The notes: generated by a model not told the origin, from the sequence alone. A stretch of 64,000 bases of DNA from Flavobacterium rivuli WB 3.3-2 = DSM 21788 (GCF_000378485.1 NZ_KB899969.1:248001-312000), one strand, 5' to 3'; positions 51,121-60,185 are shown, counted from the stretch's first letter. Numbers and translations are program-made.

Positions 51121-51286
51121 TTTTGTTATCTGTAAATAAAACGAAGCAGATAAAGAACTGCCGTATTTAATTGTTATGAATTTCTCCTTCGTCGAATGTG
51201 AGAGCTTGTGTTCCATTTCGACCGTAGTGCAACGAAGTGGAGAAATCTCAAAATTATTAGAACTATAAATTGTTCCCAATTTTTGC

Positions 51287-51387
51287 TACGCAAAGGCGTA
51301 GAGCCGCAAGGCTTTGCGACTTAACAGTCGCTGAAGTACTCCTGTATATTGATTCCCCGCTTTGCGTCTCTGCGTCTTTGCGTGACA
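51287..51387. repeat. MITE-like palindromic element, copy A (degenerate)
   Basis: Ends resemble copy B: TACGCAAAGGCGTAGAG on the left and CTCTGCGTCTTTGCGTGA on the right, in inverted orientation. The interior shares GCTTTGCGAC and CAGTCGCTGAA with copy B. Confidence 0.75.
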
Positions 51388-51466
51388 TTTAAACCTATAA
51401 ATAACTTACTTTACAAAGTCAATAGCTGCTGCCTTGTTCGTGCTATTTCTGACATGGATATTTTTA

Positions 51467-51561
51467 TCACGCAAAGGCGCAGAGACGCAAAGCTTTGCGA
51501 CATAGCAGTCGCTGAATAACAATTTCTCCAGACAGTTTCGCGGCTCTGCGCCTTTGCGTGA
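51467..51561. repeat. MITE-like palindromic element, copy B (perfect ends)
   Basis: TCACGCAAAGGCGCAGAG (51467-51484) and its exact reverse complement (51544-51561) enclose about 59 bp. It is a short nonautonomous element with no coding capacity. Confidence 0.85.
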
Positions 51562-51669
51562 CACGAAGAAAGAATCTATTTTAGAGATTGAGATTCTTCG
51601 GCTACGTTGCACTCCGCTCAGAATGACACAGATTTGTTCAAAATTTTAGAACTACATAGTATATTACAA

Positions 51670-51700
51670 AAAAAAGCGGCCTTATTAAAGCCGCTTTTTT
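51670..51700 (-). terminator. Terminator of queA
   Basis: AAAAAAGCGGC / GCCGCTTTTTT stem 20 bp beyond the queA stop, with T runs on both strands. Confidence 0.9.
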
Positions 51701-51719
51701 GCATTACATAAAAATGTAA

Positions 51720-52769
51720 TTATAGTATAAGCATTGCATCGCCATAAGTGTAAAACTTATAACCTTCGGCAATTGCCTCTTCATAAGCTCTTTTCATAAG
51801 GTCGTGGCCCATAAAGGCAGATATCATCATAAGCAATGTACTTTTTGGCGTATGGAAGTTAGTTATCATACAGTCTGCCACGCTAAAATCGTACGGAGGG
51901 AAAATAAACTTGTTAGTCCACCCCACATACGGGTTAAGGGTGCGCTGCGATGAAACCGAACTTTCCATGCCCCTCATGCTTGTAGTACCTACAGCACAAA
52001 TCTTACCTTTTTTAGCTTTAGCGTTATTTACAATATCGCAGGCTTTTTGGGTAATAATAAGCTCTTCACTATCCATTTTATGTTTAGAAAGGTCTTCTAC
52101 CTCAACCGGGTTAAAAGTACCAAGCCCTACGTGAAGCGTGATTTCGGCAAAGTCTACACCTTTAATCTCTAACCTTTTAAGTAAGTGTTTAGAAAAGTGA
52201 AGGCCAGCAGTAGGCGCTGCAACAGCACCTTCTTCTTTAGCATAAATAGTTTGGTAACGCTCTGCATCTTCAGGCTCTACCTCACGGTTTATGTATTTAG
52301 GTATTGGGGTTTCTCCCAGCTCTGTAAGTTTGTTCCTGAATTCTTCGTAAGAACCGTCGTATAAAAATCGAAGCGTCCTTCCGCGGGAAGTAGTGTTGTC
52401 TATAACCTCGGCTACAAGGCTGTCGTCGTCGCCAAAATACAGTTTGTTACCAATACGTATCTTACGTGCAGGGTCTACTAAAACATCCCACAGGCGCTGT
52501 TCAGAGTTTAGTTCCCTTAAAAGGAACACCTCTATACGGGCACCGGTTTTTTCTTTATTGCCATAAAGGCGGGCAGGAAATACTTTAGTGTTGTTAAGCA
52601 CCATTACATCGCCCTCGCCAAAATAATCTATAACATCTTTAAACTGCCTGTGCTCTATGGTTTTGGTTTTACGGTCTATAACCATTAACCTTGACTCATC
52701 CCTGTTTTCTGAGGGATATTCTGCCAGTAGCTCTTTGGGCAGGTTGAAATTGAAGTTTGATAATTTCAT
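51720..52769 (-). CDS. queA: S-adenosylmethionine:tRNA ribosyltransferase-isomerase
   Basis: Transfers the ribosyl part of SAM to 7-aminomethyl-deazaguanine in tRNA during queuosine synthesis; 349 aa, normal length. Motifs: [25 protein letters not shown] at the start, [54 protein letters not shown] and the C-terminal [20 protein letters not shown]. The other queuosine genes are not in the window. It lies downstream of aroA on the same strand, though a plus-strand gene lies between them. Confidence 0.97.
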   Translation of the reverse strand: MKLSNFNFNLPKELLAEYPSENRDESRLMVIDRKTKTIEHRQFKDVIDYFGEGDVMVLNNTKVFPARLYGNKEKTGARIEVFLLRELNSEQRLWDVLVDPARKIRIGNKLYFGDDDSLVAEVIDNTTSRGRTLRFLYDGSYEEFRNKLTELGETPIPKYINREVEPEDAERYQTIYAKEEGAVAAPTAGLHFSKHLLKRLEIKGVDFAEITLHVGLGTFNPVEVEDLSKHKMDSEELIITQKACDIVNNAKAKKGKICAVGTTSMRGMESSVSSQRTLNPYVGWTNKFIFPPYDFSVADCMITNFHTPKSTLLMMISAFMGHDLMKRAYEEAIAEGYKFYTYGDAMLIL

Positions 52770-52954
52770 ATATACGTTTAAATGTATGCAAATATACTAC
52801 TGCAAAGGAGGCGTTGTCAAGTGTTTTGCAATATATTTACAATAAAAGAAATTATATACAAATAAATTCGTAATAATTTTTAAGTAATAAGCTTCAGTAA
52901 GTGCTTATTTAATTGGGGTATTTGGATAAAACTAATAATTATAATTATAAAAGA

Positions 52955-53824
52955 ATGAAGAAAAAAGGTATACTTTTAGTTATGATATTATTGTGCAGCA
53001 GTAACTTATTTTGCCAAAAGTTATTAATGTCGTGGAGCCAGCAAAATATTGAAAATTATACGTTAGAAATGTATAACGATGCCCAAAAGTTAACTTCAAA
53101 GGAGCTTTTGGCAAAGAATGTAAATGATGAAAGCTGGGCAGAAGTATTTTTAACATTAAACGCTTCTATAAATAATTACACTAAAGATACGCTTTACCTT
53201 AAAGAACTGGCTAAACAGGTTGCCAATGATAAGCAAACAAAATTAAAAGGAACGAGCCGTTTAATAATTTGGGACAGGATAACTACCGGCGATATCATAT
53301 TTGAAGGGAAAGGCCTTGTTATGGATAATGATTTGTTTACTGTGGCAGGCAGGTCAAACCAAATATTGCAATCGCTTACAAAGAAAAACTTTGGCTTTGT
53401 GACAATTAACACAACCAAAAAAGAACTTTCTATACTTAAAAATAAATGGTTAGACTTTTTGTCTAATAAACCTGTTACAGAGTTTAAACCTGTGGAATTT
53501 AAGAATGCAAAAATTGCTGAAATAAGCGCTCCTGAAGCGACAAAAGCGTTAATAATATCACTACAGGAAAACCCTCTAAAAACTGATATTATTAAGAAGT
53601 GTCTAAAAAATATTTACAATCTTGATGAGATGCCAAAAGACAAAACATCATCGGCGAACTATTGTAACCCGGATACCTACACCTTGTCTTATTTAGGGAT
53701 GCTATTTGGCGATGAGAAGACTGACGAAAATAAAGACGCTAACTGGTGGAGAAATTTTTGGGATAAAAACCATAACAACTTAGTCTGGAATACCGAAAAA
53801 GGCTTTTACCAAATAAAAAAATAA
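52955..53824 (+). CDS. Unknown exported 289-aa protein
   Basis: Not recognised. Starting at MKKKGILLVMILLC (52955) gives a signal peptide ending near NLFCQ; 14 upstream codons are rejected. The mature part is Lys/Asn/Leu-rich and mostly helical, with a central beta segment (GDIIFEGKGLVMDNDLFTVAGRSNQIL). A Trp-containing C-terminus (ANWWRNFWDKNHNNLVWN) is another feature. Two cysteines (KKCLKN, NYCNPD) could pair. It sits between queA and aroA on the opposite strand as a single gene. Its A/T-rich codon use stands out from aroA and queA, which may mean recent arrival. Confidence 0.75.
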   Translation: MKKKGILLVMILLCSSNLFCQKLLMSWSQQNIENYTLEMYNDAQKLTSKELLAKNVNDESWAEVFLTLNASINNYTKDTLYLKELAKQVANDKQTKLKGTSRLIIWDRITTGDIIFEGKGLVMDNDLFTVAGRSNQILQSLTKKNFGFVTINTTKKELSILKNKWLDFLSNKPVTEFKPVEFKNAKIAEISAPEATKALIISLQENPLKTDIIKKCLKNIYNLDEMPKDKTSSANYCNPDTYTLSYLGMLFGDEKTDENKDANWWRNFWDKNHNNLVWNTEKGFYQIKK

Positions 53825-53865
53825 CCCGGGCCACAAACAATTATTCTCTTTACCAACTTACACGA

Positions 53866-55263
53866 TTACAAAGTGTCAACCTCAAACCCCAACACCTTCA
53901 TATCGTCCCAAAATGTAGGGTACGATTTAGATACTACGCCGGCATCATTAATGCCTACGGGGGTTTTAATGGCAAGCGGTGCAAATGCCATAGCCATACG
54001 GTGGTCGTTATAAGTTGCTACAAAAACGGCAGCCTCACCCCGGCCCTCTCCAAAGGAGAGGGAGTGAGCTTCACTTGGGTTGAATAAATTATGTGGCTGT
54101 AAAGCCAGGCTATGGTCTGTGACAGATATTGTTGCACCAAATTTTTCCAGTTCAGTTTTAAGGGCTTCAAGGCGGTCGGTTTCCTTAATTTTTAAAGTGT
54201 GCAATCCTGTTAGGTGGCAACCTGTACCTAAACCAAAACAGGTTACGGCAATAGTCTGGGCAATATCAGGAGTGTTGTTAAGGTCGAAGTTGATGGTTGC
54301 CGGTTGATAGTTCAGCTTCGTTAGCGTAATAGAGTTATTTCTAAAAACAGTTTCCACACCCAGCTCCTTATAGATTTCTGCCAGGGCACTATCGCCCTGT
54401 AAACTGTTTTGCCTGTAAGAAGACAGGGTTATCGCTGTACCTTCGTCAGCCAATGCCACTATCGAATAAAAGTAGGAAGCCGAACTCCAGTCGCTCTCCA
54501 CAGTTATTTCAGATTCCTTCGAGATTTCAGATTTCAGATTTGAGATGTCAGATTGAGCTTCACTCTCAGCTATTTTAGATTTCTCTTCGGTTTGTAATTT
54601 GGTATTTGTATTTTGAGATTTATCCTCATTTAGGTTTGCCCATTGCTGATTGCCCATTGCTGATTTTACAGTAATGGTATTTCCCTCAAAACTGTTTTCT
54701 ATACCCACTTCATTCAGCAGCCCCAATGTCATTTTAATGTACGGGATAGACGTTAGCTCGCCCTCAAGAGTAAGTTCGAGTCCGTTTTCAAGGCGGCCTG
54801 CTATAAGCAATAGCGCGGTAATGTACTGGCTGCTTACACCGGCATTAATGGCAACACTACTTTTAGTAAGCTGCTGCCCTGTTATTTTAAGAGGGGGGAA
54901 GCCCTCATTTTCTACATACTCTATAGTGGCACCAAGGCTGCGCAGGGCATCTACTAATACACCTATTGGGCGTTCGCGCATGCGCTGCGACCCTGTTAGG
55001 GTTACCGTACGGCCTTGCTGCAAAGCAAAATAAGCTGTAAGAAAACGCATGGCGGTACCTGCATGATGAATGTCTATAACATTACCCGTACTTGCCAGTG
55101 CATTTTGCATGGCAATACTATCATCCGACTCTGATATGTTTTGTATGCTTATGCCGGGATACAACGCCTGCAGTAACAGCAGCCTGTTAGTTTCTGATTT
55201 GCTTCCCGTTATTGTAATTGCTGCAGATGCTACAGGCTTGTGTAATTGTAATGTAATATCCAT
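53866..55263 (-). CDS. aroA: 3-phosphoshikimate 1-carboxyvinyltransferase (EPSP synthase) with two repeat-derived insertions
   Basis: Makes 5-enolpyruvyl-shikimate-3-phosphate, the sixth shikimate step. 465 aa, longer than the usual 410-430. Core motifs: ITGSKSETNRLLLL, AGTAMRFLTAYFA, GSQRMRERPIGVLVDAL, SSQYITALLLIAG, VESDWSSASYFYSI, KIKETDRLEALKTELEKFG and YNDHRMAMAFAPLA. The extra length comes from a Ser/Glu/Lys-rich stretch at residues 201-252 and a second at about 394-413 (SLSFGEGRGEA). Both insertions coincide with repeat-family DNA and both keep the frame. They lie between conserved motifs, so the enzyme may stay active. The MazG-like gene is next upstream (45 bp). Confidence 0.93.
   Translation of the reverse strand: MDITLQLHKPVASAAITITGSKSETNRLLLLQALYPGISIQNISESDDSIAMQNALASTGNVIDIHHAGTAMRFLTAYFALQQGRTVTLTGSQRMRERPIGVLVDALRSLGATIEYVENEGFPPLKITGQQLTKSSVAINAGVSSQYITALLLIAGRLENGLELTLEGELTSIPYIKMTLGLLNEVGIENSFEGNTITVKSAMGNQQWANLNEDKSQNTNTKLQTEEKSKIAESEAQSDISNLKSEISKESEITVESDWSSASYFYSIVALADEGTAITLSSYRQNSLQGDSALAEIYKELGVETVFRNNSITLTKLNYQPATINFDLNNTPDIAQTIAVTCFGLGTGCHLTGLHTLKIKETDRLEALKTELEKFGATISVTDHSLALQPHNLFNPSEAHSLSFGEGRGEAAVFVATYNDHRMAMAFAPLAIKTPVGINDAGVVSKSYPTFWDDMKVLGFEVDTL
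54025..54084. repeat. Palindromic repeat inserted in aroA (second insertion)
   Basis: CCCTCTCC-AAA-GGAGAGGG (54044-54062), flanked by CTCAC/GTGAG, is a strong hairpin of a widely scattered intergenic type. It reads through in frame as LSFGEGRG within AroA residues about 394-413. Confidence 0.75.
54508..54663. repeat. TTTCAGATTTCAGA-type repeat inserted in aroA (first insertion)
   Basis: Contains GAGATTTCAGATTTCAGATT, GATTGAGCTTCACTCT and a tandem CCCATTGCTGATT. The first two are the family that flanks the four-helix-bundle gene at 17728. It encodes AroA residues 201-252 without a stop. Confidence 0.75.
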
Positions 55264-55308
55264 AATCGTTTCCGGACAAAATATGCCGCTAAGCCAAAAA
55301 TAAGAAAT

Positions 55309-55635
55309 TTATTTAAGCTTCTCGTTATTATGGTGGCGGTCATGGTCGCGGCCACTTTTTAAGTCCATCTTTTTATCAAAGGCATCCTGCAGGTTAATAC
55401 CTGTTTGGTTAGCGAGGCATAATACTACAAAAACCACATCGGCAAGTTCTTCGCCCAGGTCTTTATTCTTGTCGCTTTCCTTTTCGCTTTGCTCGCCATA
55501 GCGGCGTGCAATAATACGGGCAACTTCGCCTACTTCCTCGGTAAGCTGAGCCATATTGGTAAGCTCGTTAAAGTAGCGTACGCCATGCTCTTTTATCCAG
55601 TTGTCTACGTCCAGTTGTGCGTTTTGTATGTTCAT
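55309..55635 (-). CDS. MazG-like nucleotide pyrophosphohydrolase
   Basis: A 108-aa all-alpha NTP pyrophosphohydrolase. The metal-binding residues are in QLTEEVGEVARIIARRYGE (ExxE) and KDLGEELADVVFVVLCLANQ (ExxxD), the MazG signature. It hydrolyses noncanonical or excess (d)NTPs to the monophosphate; the exact substrate is unknown. It ends with a charged tail (KSGRDHDRHHNNEKLK). It lies 45 bp upstream of aroA and is probably co-transcribed with it. Confidence 0.93.
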   Translation of the reverse strand: MNIQNAQLDVDNWIKEHGVRYFNELTNMAQLTEEVGEVARIIARRYGEQSEKESDKNKDLGEELADVVFVVLCLANQTGINLQDAFDKKMDLKSGRDHDRHHNNEKLK

Positions 55636-55696
55636 TTTATGGGTGTAATGTTGAGGTTATAAAAGTAAGGATTTCTTATAAAAAGAGACTGTATCT

Positions 55697-55740
55697 AAGG
55701 TGTCATTCTGAGCGAAGTGCAACGCAGCCGAAGAATTTCA
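55697..55740. repeat. CATTCTGAGCG...CGAAGAAT-type dispersed repeat
   Basis: CATTCTGAGCGAAGTGCAAC followed by GCAGCCGAAGAAT. Related copies are at about 51588-51632, 56106-56145 and, in shorter form, 44476, 51182, 56060 and 56160. Confidence 0.7.
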
Positions 55741-56035
55741 ATCTTGAATTTCGTCATTTAAAAATTTCAAAGTAGGATTGAAGTCTAAAATTAGCTTATC
55801 TTTTTTATTCCTTGTCCATCCTTTTAATTGCTTTTCCCTGTCTATTGCTGTATCTATATCTGAGTATTGTTCCCAATAAATAAGATAATAACATTTATAT
55901 TTTGCTGTAAACGCTTTAGAAAGTACATCTGGATTTCTATGGGTATATAAACGCTCCCTTAGTTCGTTTGTAACGCCAATGTATATTAGTCAAAATATAC
56001 ACGTAATAGTTATGCGTACCTAAAGTTTTATACAT
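55738..56035 (-). pseudogene. Broken GIY-YIG endonuclease gene
   Basis: Two frames together give a GIY-YIG protein. The N-terminal piece MYKTLGTHNYYVYILTN starts at 56035. After a frame change near 55985-55990 comes IYIGVTNELRERLYTH, then RNPDVLSKAFTAKYKCYYLIYWEQ, DIDTAIDREKQLKGWTR and an end at TGA 55738. The residues normally between VYILTN and YIGVTN are missing, so a small out-of-frame deletion inside the GIY-YIG core destroyed the gene. Intact relatives are about 95-100 aa. Dispersed repeats flank it on both sides. Confidence 0.85.
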
Positions 56036-56105
56036 CTTATGTCAGCTTAAAAATTTTGAGATTCTTCCTTCGTCAGAATGACATACTCTATGTTATAAGC
56101 ACTGT

Positions 56106-56145
56106 GTCATTCTGAGCGCAGCGCAGCGCAGTCGAAGAATCTCCA
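56106..56145. repeat. CATTCTGAGCG-type dispersed repeat, right of the GIY-YIG pseudogene
   Basis: CATTCTGAGCGCAGCGCAGC then GCAGTCGAAGAATCTCC. Shorter inverted fragments (CTTCCTTCGTCAGAATGACA) lie on either side. Confidence 0.7.
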
Positions 56146-56202
56146 TTATTTATAATTAAGAGATCCTTCCTTCGTCAGTATGACAAAATACTCTTTAAAA
56201 CC

Positions 56203-58209
56203 TTACGATTTTTTAAGCACGATCTTTTCGTTTTGTTTCTCGATCATTTTTTGGTAAAAGCTTTTTAGTGTGGCATAATAATCAGCGCCCACGGTGGCAA
56301 AATTTATATCCATAGTTACGGCAACCTGTATTTGCCTTCCGTTTGCAACAAGGTTATATTTAAAGCTGCCCATATTGTCTTCCATAGTAAGGGCAATGGG
56401 TTGTGGCAAAGTCTCTACCGTATAACCGTCGGGCAGGTTAATGCCTATGGTGTATTTATCCTGGTGCGGAAAAACAAAATCTATAGGGTATTCGCGCTTT
56501 TCCTGCTTAAAAGGGTTTTCTGCCTTTGCTAAAAACAACATAGGGTTTATGTATATTTTATCGCCTATAATATCGGCCACATTATTGTTTGTAAAATCAT
56601 AATCTTCAACAACGGGTTTGCTAAGATCTTTTTCGTTGCTCAGTTTATAATTGCTTATTTCTAAACCTTTAATGCCGCTTTCCAGTTTTTCGAGGTAGCT
56701 TTCCTGGCTAAGGCCGTTGTAGTTTTCCCTGAAAAGGAATGCATTATAATCAAAATAAGTATCGCGCGCTTTGCCGCTTACTTTACCGTCTTTATCTAAC
56801 GTTGCTGTAACACTCACTACCTCTTTAGATATTGCATTTGGGGTAAGGCCCACTTCTGCCGATGTACCGTCGTTTCTTATCAGGCGGCCATTCCAGTTAA
56901 TGGCACGCATGGGCAATATATTTGGCGTACCCCATTTTGTAGTGGCATCCATTAGCAGCGTTTTACCATCTATAGTAACGGCGGCAATAACATAGTTAAA
57001 AGCAGTACGAGCCGGGAAAAGCGCAATTTTATTACTACGGGTACTTACCAGTACAGGGTTAGCATCGAGCCCCGCATAGCGCAGCATTGCCGTAAGCATA
57101 AGATTGATTTCGGCAGTATTGCCCACCTTATCTGTATAGGCTTTTTTAACACCGGTATCGCACGAGTAACCGGTAAACTTATTCCAGTTCATCCTGTTCT
57201 TTACGTAGTTAAAAATTGCAGCTGCTTTCTCTGCCGGAGATGTAATACCTGCAAGCAGCGCCGTAACGTCTGCCTCAAAGTACCCCGTCCTTTTAAGTTC
57301 CGGCCCAAAATCGTCAAATTTATAAATGGTATTTGCAACATCTTCCCAATTGTTAGAGTATGTTTTTACCGGTGCATTAGGATATTTTGTCATAGATAGC
57401 TCATGCTCTATACTGGCCGAATAATTATCGATGTTGTTTACATAGCTTTCATCTTTCATGGATGGAAGTTTATCGAGCGAATAAACGGTAGTGTATTCCT
57501 GATAATCTGTTTTATCGGTAGAAAATGTAGTTTTAGTTGCATATACCCCTGTGCGCTCTTTGTTAATGGATGTTATAGAGGCAGTACCCGACGATTTTGT
57601 AATTTTAGGAACATAATAGCCTCTAAAGTTAGGGTTAAAGGTATAGTATTCAGGTATTCTTGTTGCATACTCTGAGTGGTTAACGGGGATGCTTTCCTGA
57701 AAACGCCACTCCGGCAATACGCTTATAAATGGCGACCTTATAGTATATTCAATTTCTATAATGCTGCCTTCTTTTACATCGGGCATCATTATCTTTTTTT
57801 GTTTCCAATTCTTATTTACTTTTTCTGTAAACTCGCCCTCGCTCTTTAATTTTGTTTTTTTAATAGCACCGCCTGTAAGGTTGTAGGTTACGGCTTTATT
57901 TATATCTACACTTTCCTTATCGGTGTCAGAACTATAAAAGGCTATATATTTATTTGCCCAGTCGTAGCCATCTTTATTATAGATCTTGATCTTCATTTCC
58001 ACCTCTGTAATAAGGTTGAAGCCATCCCTGTCGGAATATACCATTCTTGACAAGCCTTTGCTGTATAAAATTGCAGCACCGGCAGATGGTTCCAGCGGAT
58101 GTGCTTTTTCTTCAAGTTCTTCTTTTGTAACAACGCCCAGCTCATACTTTTGGGCATGGGCTGCAAAGCCTGCAAGTAGTAACAACACTACTAAATTAAT
58201 CGATTTCAT
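56203..58209 (-). CDS. DUF3857/transglutaminase-like exported protein, copy 1 (active site altered)
   Basis: A 668-aa exported protein with a signal peptide (VVLLLLAGFAAHAQ), an N-terminal DUF3857 domain (about 60-260), a transglutaminase-like core (about 300-400) and a C-terminal DUF2569/beta region. In the core the usual GDC around the catalytic Cys reads VGNTAEINLMLTAMLRYAG, and the catalytic His position reads FNYVIAAV; only the Asp (LLMDAT) remains. Catalysis is therefore unlikely. It is a tandem paralogue of the next gene (32-bp gap). The molecular role of DUF3857 proteins is unknown. Confidence 0.88.
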   Translation of the reverse strand: MKSINLVVLLLLAGFAAHAQKYELGVVTKEELEEKAHPLEPSAGAAILYSKGLSRMVYSDRDGFNLITEVEMKIKIYNKDGYDWANKYIAFYSSDTDKESVDINKAVTYNLTGGAIKKTKLKSEGEFTEKVNKNWKQKKIMMPDVKEGSIIEIEYTIRSPFISVLPEWRFQESIPVNHSEYATRIPEYYTFNPNFRGYYVPKITKSSGTASITSINKERTGVYATKTTFSTDKTDYQEYTTVYSLDKLPSMKDESYVNNIDNYSASIEHELSMTKYPNAPVKTYSNNWEDVANTIYKFDDFGPELKRTGYFEADVTALLAGITSPAEKAAAIFNYVKNRMNWNKFTGYSCDTGVKKAYTDKVGNTAEINLMLTAMLRYAGLDANPVLVSTRSNKIALFPARTAFNYVIAAVTIDGKTLLMDATTKWGTPNILPMRAINWNGRLIRNDGTSAEVGLTPNAISKEVVSVTATLDKDGKVSGKARDTYFDYNAFLFRENYNGLSQESYLEKLESGIKGLEISNYKLSNEKDLSKPVVEDYDFTNNNVADIIGDKIYINPMLFLAKAENPFKQEKREYPIDFVFPHQDKYTIGINLPDGYTVETLPQPIALTMEDNMGSFKYNLVANGRQIQVAVTMDINFATVGADYYATLKSFYQKMIEKQNEKIVLKKS

Positions 58210-58241
58210 GGGTGGTGGTTTGTTGGTGTAATTGTTTGGTT

Positions 58242-60185
58242 TTATGCTTTTACAAGCACTATTTGCTCATTTTGTTTTTCTAACATTTTTTGGTAGAAAT
58301 CTTTTAGGGTCTTGTAATAATCTGCCGATACATTAGGGAGGTTTATCTCGAAAGTTACAGATAGCTGTATGTTATTGCCGGTAACAAGGATGTTGTATTT
58401 AAAATTGCCAATGTTCTCCTCCATAGTAATTGATATGGGTTTTGGCAAAGACTCTATGGTGTAACCATCGGGCACTTTTAAGTTAATAGCATACTTATCC
58501 TGGTACGGGAAAGCAAAATCTACAGGGTACTCTCTCGTTTCCTGTTTAAAAGGATTTTCGTGCCGCTTAAAAAACAGCATAGGGCTAAGGTAAATTTTAT
58601 TGCCTATAACATCGGCAACATTATTATGGGTAAAGCTGTACTCCTCTATAAGTGGTTTGGTTACATCTTTCTCATTGGTTATCTTGTAATCGTTTATGGT
58701 AATGCCCTTATATTTATCTTCCATATTTTCCAGGTAATTATCCTGCTGCATACCGGTATATTTATCTCTAAATAAATAGGCATTATGGTCCATGTACTGG
58801 TCGCGTATTTTACCGGCTACCGTACCATCGGGGTTAATGGTGCACATTAAGGTTACAGCCTCTTTAGCTACCGTTTTAGGTACAAGGTTTATCTCTTCTG
58901 TTTCACCATTTCTTTTTATAAGCCTGCCTACCCAGTTAATAGCCCTGATGGGTAAAATATTAGGTTGGGTATATTTAGCAGTGGCATCCAAAAGCACCAT
59001 CTTATCATCTATTTTAACCGCAGCAATTACATAATTATAGGCAGATCGGGTAGGGTACATAGCCACACCATTAGCACGGGTACTTACCAATACAGGGTTG
59101 GCATCCAGCTTTGCGTGGCGCAGCATTGCCGTAAGCATAAGGTTAATTTCGGCTACGTTGCCTGCCTTGGCAGCATAGGCTTTTTTTACACCGGTATCGC
59201 ACAGGTAGCCAAATTCGCCATTCCAGTTCATGCGGGCTTTTACATAGTTAAATATCAGGGTAGCTTTGTCTGTGTTGCTCATGCCTTTAGTAAGCAATGG
59301 GTCTATATCATCTTCAAAATAAGAATCATACCTTAGCTCCCAGCCAAAACTGTTGTTCTCGTATATTTTTTTGGCAACTGTTTTCCAGTCGTTGCTGTAA
59401 TACTTTACTTCCTGGTTGGGCAATGATACTGCCGCAAGTTCATGTTGTACGGTAGCCGTATAATTCTCTATATTATCTACATAGGCTTCATCCTTAATGG
59501 CCTTCACATTTTTTGAGGTATAATAGCGGTACGTTTCATTACTATCTGTCCGGTTGTTGTAAACCTTTTTACTTTCCGATTCTACAACTACTTTGGGGTT
59601 CTTTATAAAGATGTTGTAATAAAAGTAAGTGGGTACCCATACATCATACCGTACATTATTTGCAGGAATATTAAACTGAAAATAAAAATCCCGCAGGTCA
59701 GAAAAATAGGGTGTTGTTATGGTATACTTATATTCTATAATACTGCCTTCCCTTACATTGGGCAGTGTTATTTTTTTCTCTGTAACATCTTTACGCACTT
59801 CTTTTGCAAACTCACTGTCTTTTTTTAGTGCCGCTTTTTCAAGGATACCGCCCGTAAGGTTGTAGGTGTTGGCTTCGCCAAAATATCCTGTGGCTAAACG
59901 GTCTCCGCTGTAAAATGTAATCTGGGGGTTGGCATAGCTGTAGCCCTCTTTTTTATATATTTTAAGGCGTGTAAATATTTCGGTTTTCATAAACCAGGTA
60001 TTGCCACTAAGCTCAAACCATGTTTTACCGGCACGATATAAATAAGCCGCGCTGGCGGCACTATCCTGCGGATGCACTTTTTCGGCAAGGTCTTCTTTTG
60101 TTATTTTAGGTATTTCCGGAATAACTACCTGTGCATAACCCTGCATGCTAATTATGAGCAGGAGTGCTATTACCGTCTTTTTCAT
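58242..60185 (-). CDS. DUF3857/transglutaminase-like exported protein, copy 2 (active site altered)
   Basis: A 647-aa protein starting at MKKTVIALLLIISMQGYAQ (60185), with the six upstream codons rejected. Same layout as copy 1 and close to it in sequence (KVHPQDSAASAAYLYRAG, NLTGGILEKAALKKDSEF, YLCDTGVKKAYAAKAGNVAEINLMLTAML). The catalytic Cys position is again changed (AGNVAE) and the His is replaced (YNYVIAAV), while LLDAT is kept. It is probably a structural or binding protein in the periplasm. It is co-oriented with copies 1 and 3; a palindromic repeat separates it from copy 3. Confidence 0.88.
   Translation of the reverse strand: MKKTVIALLLIISMQGYAQVVIPEIPKITKEDLAEKVHPQDSAASAAYLYRAGKTWFELSGNTWFMKTEIFTRLKIYKKEGYSYANPQITFYSGDRLATGYFGEANTYNLTGGILEKAALKKDSEFAKEVRKDVTEKKITLPNVREGSIIEYKYTITTPYFSDLRDFYFQFNIPANNVRYDVWVPTYFYYNIFIKNPKVVVESESKKVYNNRTDSNETYRYYTSKNVKAIKDEAYVDNIENYTATVQHELAAVSLPNQEVKYYSNDWKTVAKKIYENNSFGWELRYDSYFEDDIDPLLTKGMSNTDKATLIFNYVKARMNWNGEFGYLCDTGVKKAYAAKAGNVAEINLMLTAMLRHAKLDANPVLVSTRANGVAMYPTRSAYNYVIAAVKIDDKMVLLDATAKYTQPNILPIRAINWVGRLIKRNGETEEINLVPKTVAKEAVTLMCTINPDGTVAGKIRDQYMDHNAYLFRDKYTGMQQDNYLENMEDKYKGITINDYKITNEKDVTKPLIEEYSFTHNNVADVIGNKIYLSPMLFFKRHENPFKQETREYPVDFAFPYQDKYAINLKVPDGYTIESLPKPISITMEENIGNFKYNILVTGNNIQLSVTFEINLPNVSADYYKTLKDFYQKMLEKQNEQIVLVKA

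Larger units (their letters stand above)
51121..51719. other. 599-bp repeat-filled spacer between the protease gene and queA
   Basis: No gene. It holds a CGAAGAATCTC-type REP fragment (about 51180-51250), two MITE-like elements (51287-51387 and 51467-51561), another REP-type copy (about 51588-51632) and the queA terminator (51670-51700). Confidence 0.8.

Noticed and set aside
51287..51561. CRISPR array
   Set aside because: Only two palindromic units of about 100 bp with no regular spacers and no cas genes.
53866..55263. aroA as a pseudogene because of its insertions
   Set aside because: The frame is intact, all catalytic motifs remain, and both insertions avoid conserved segments.
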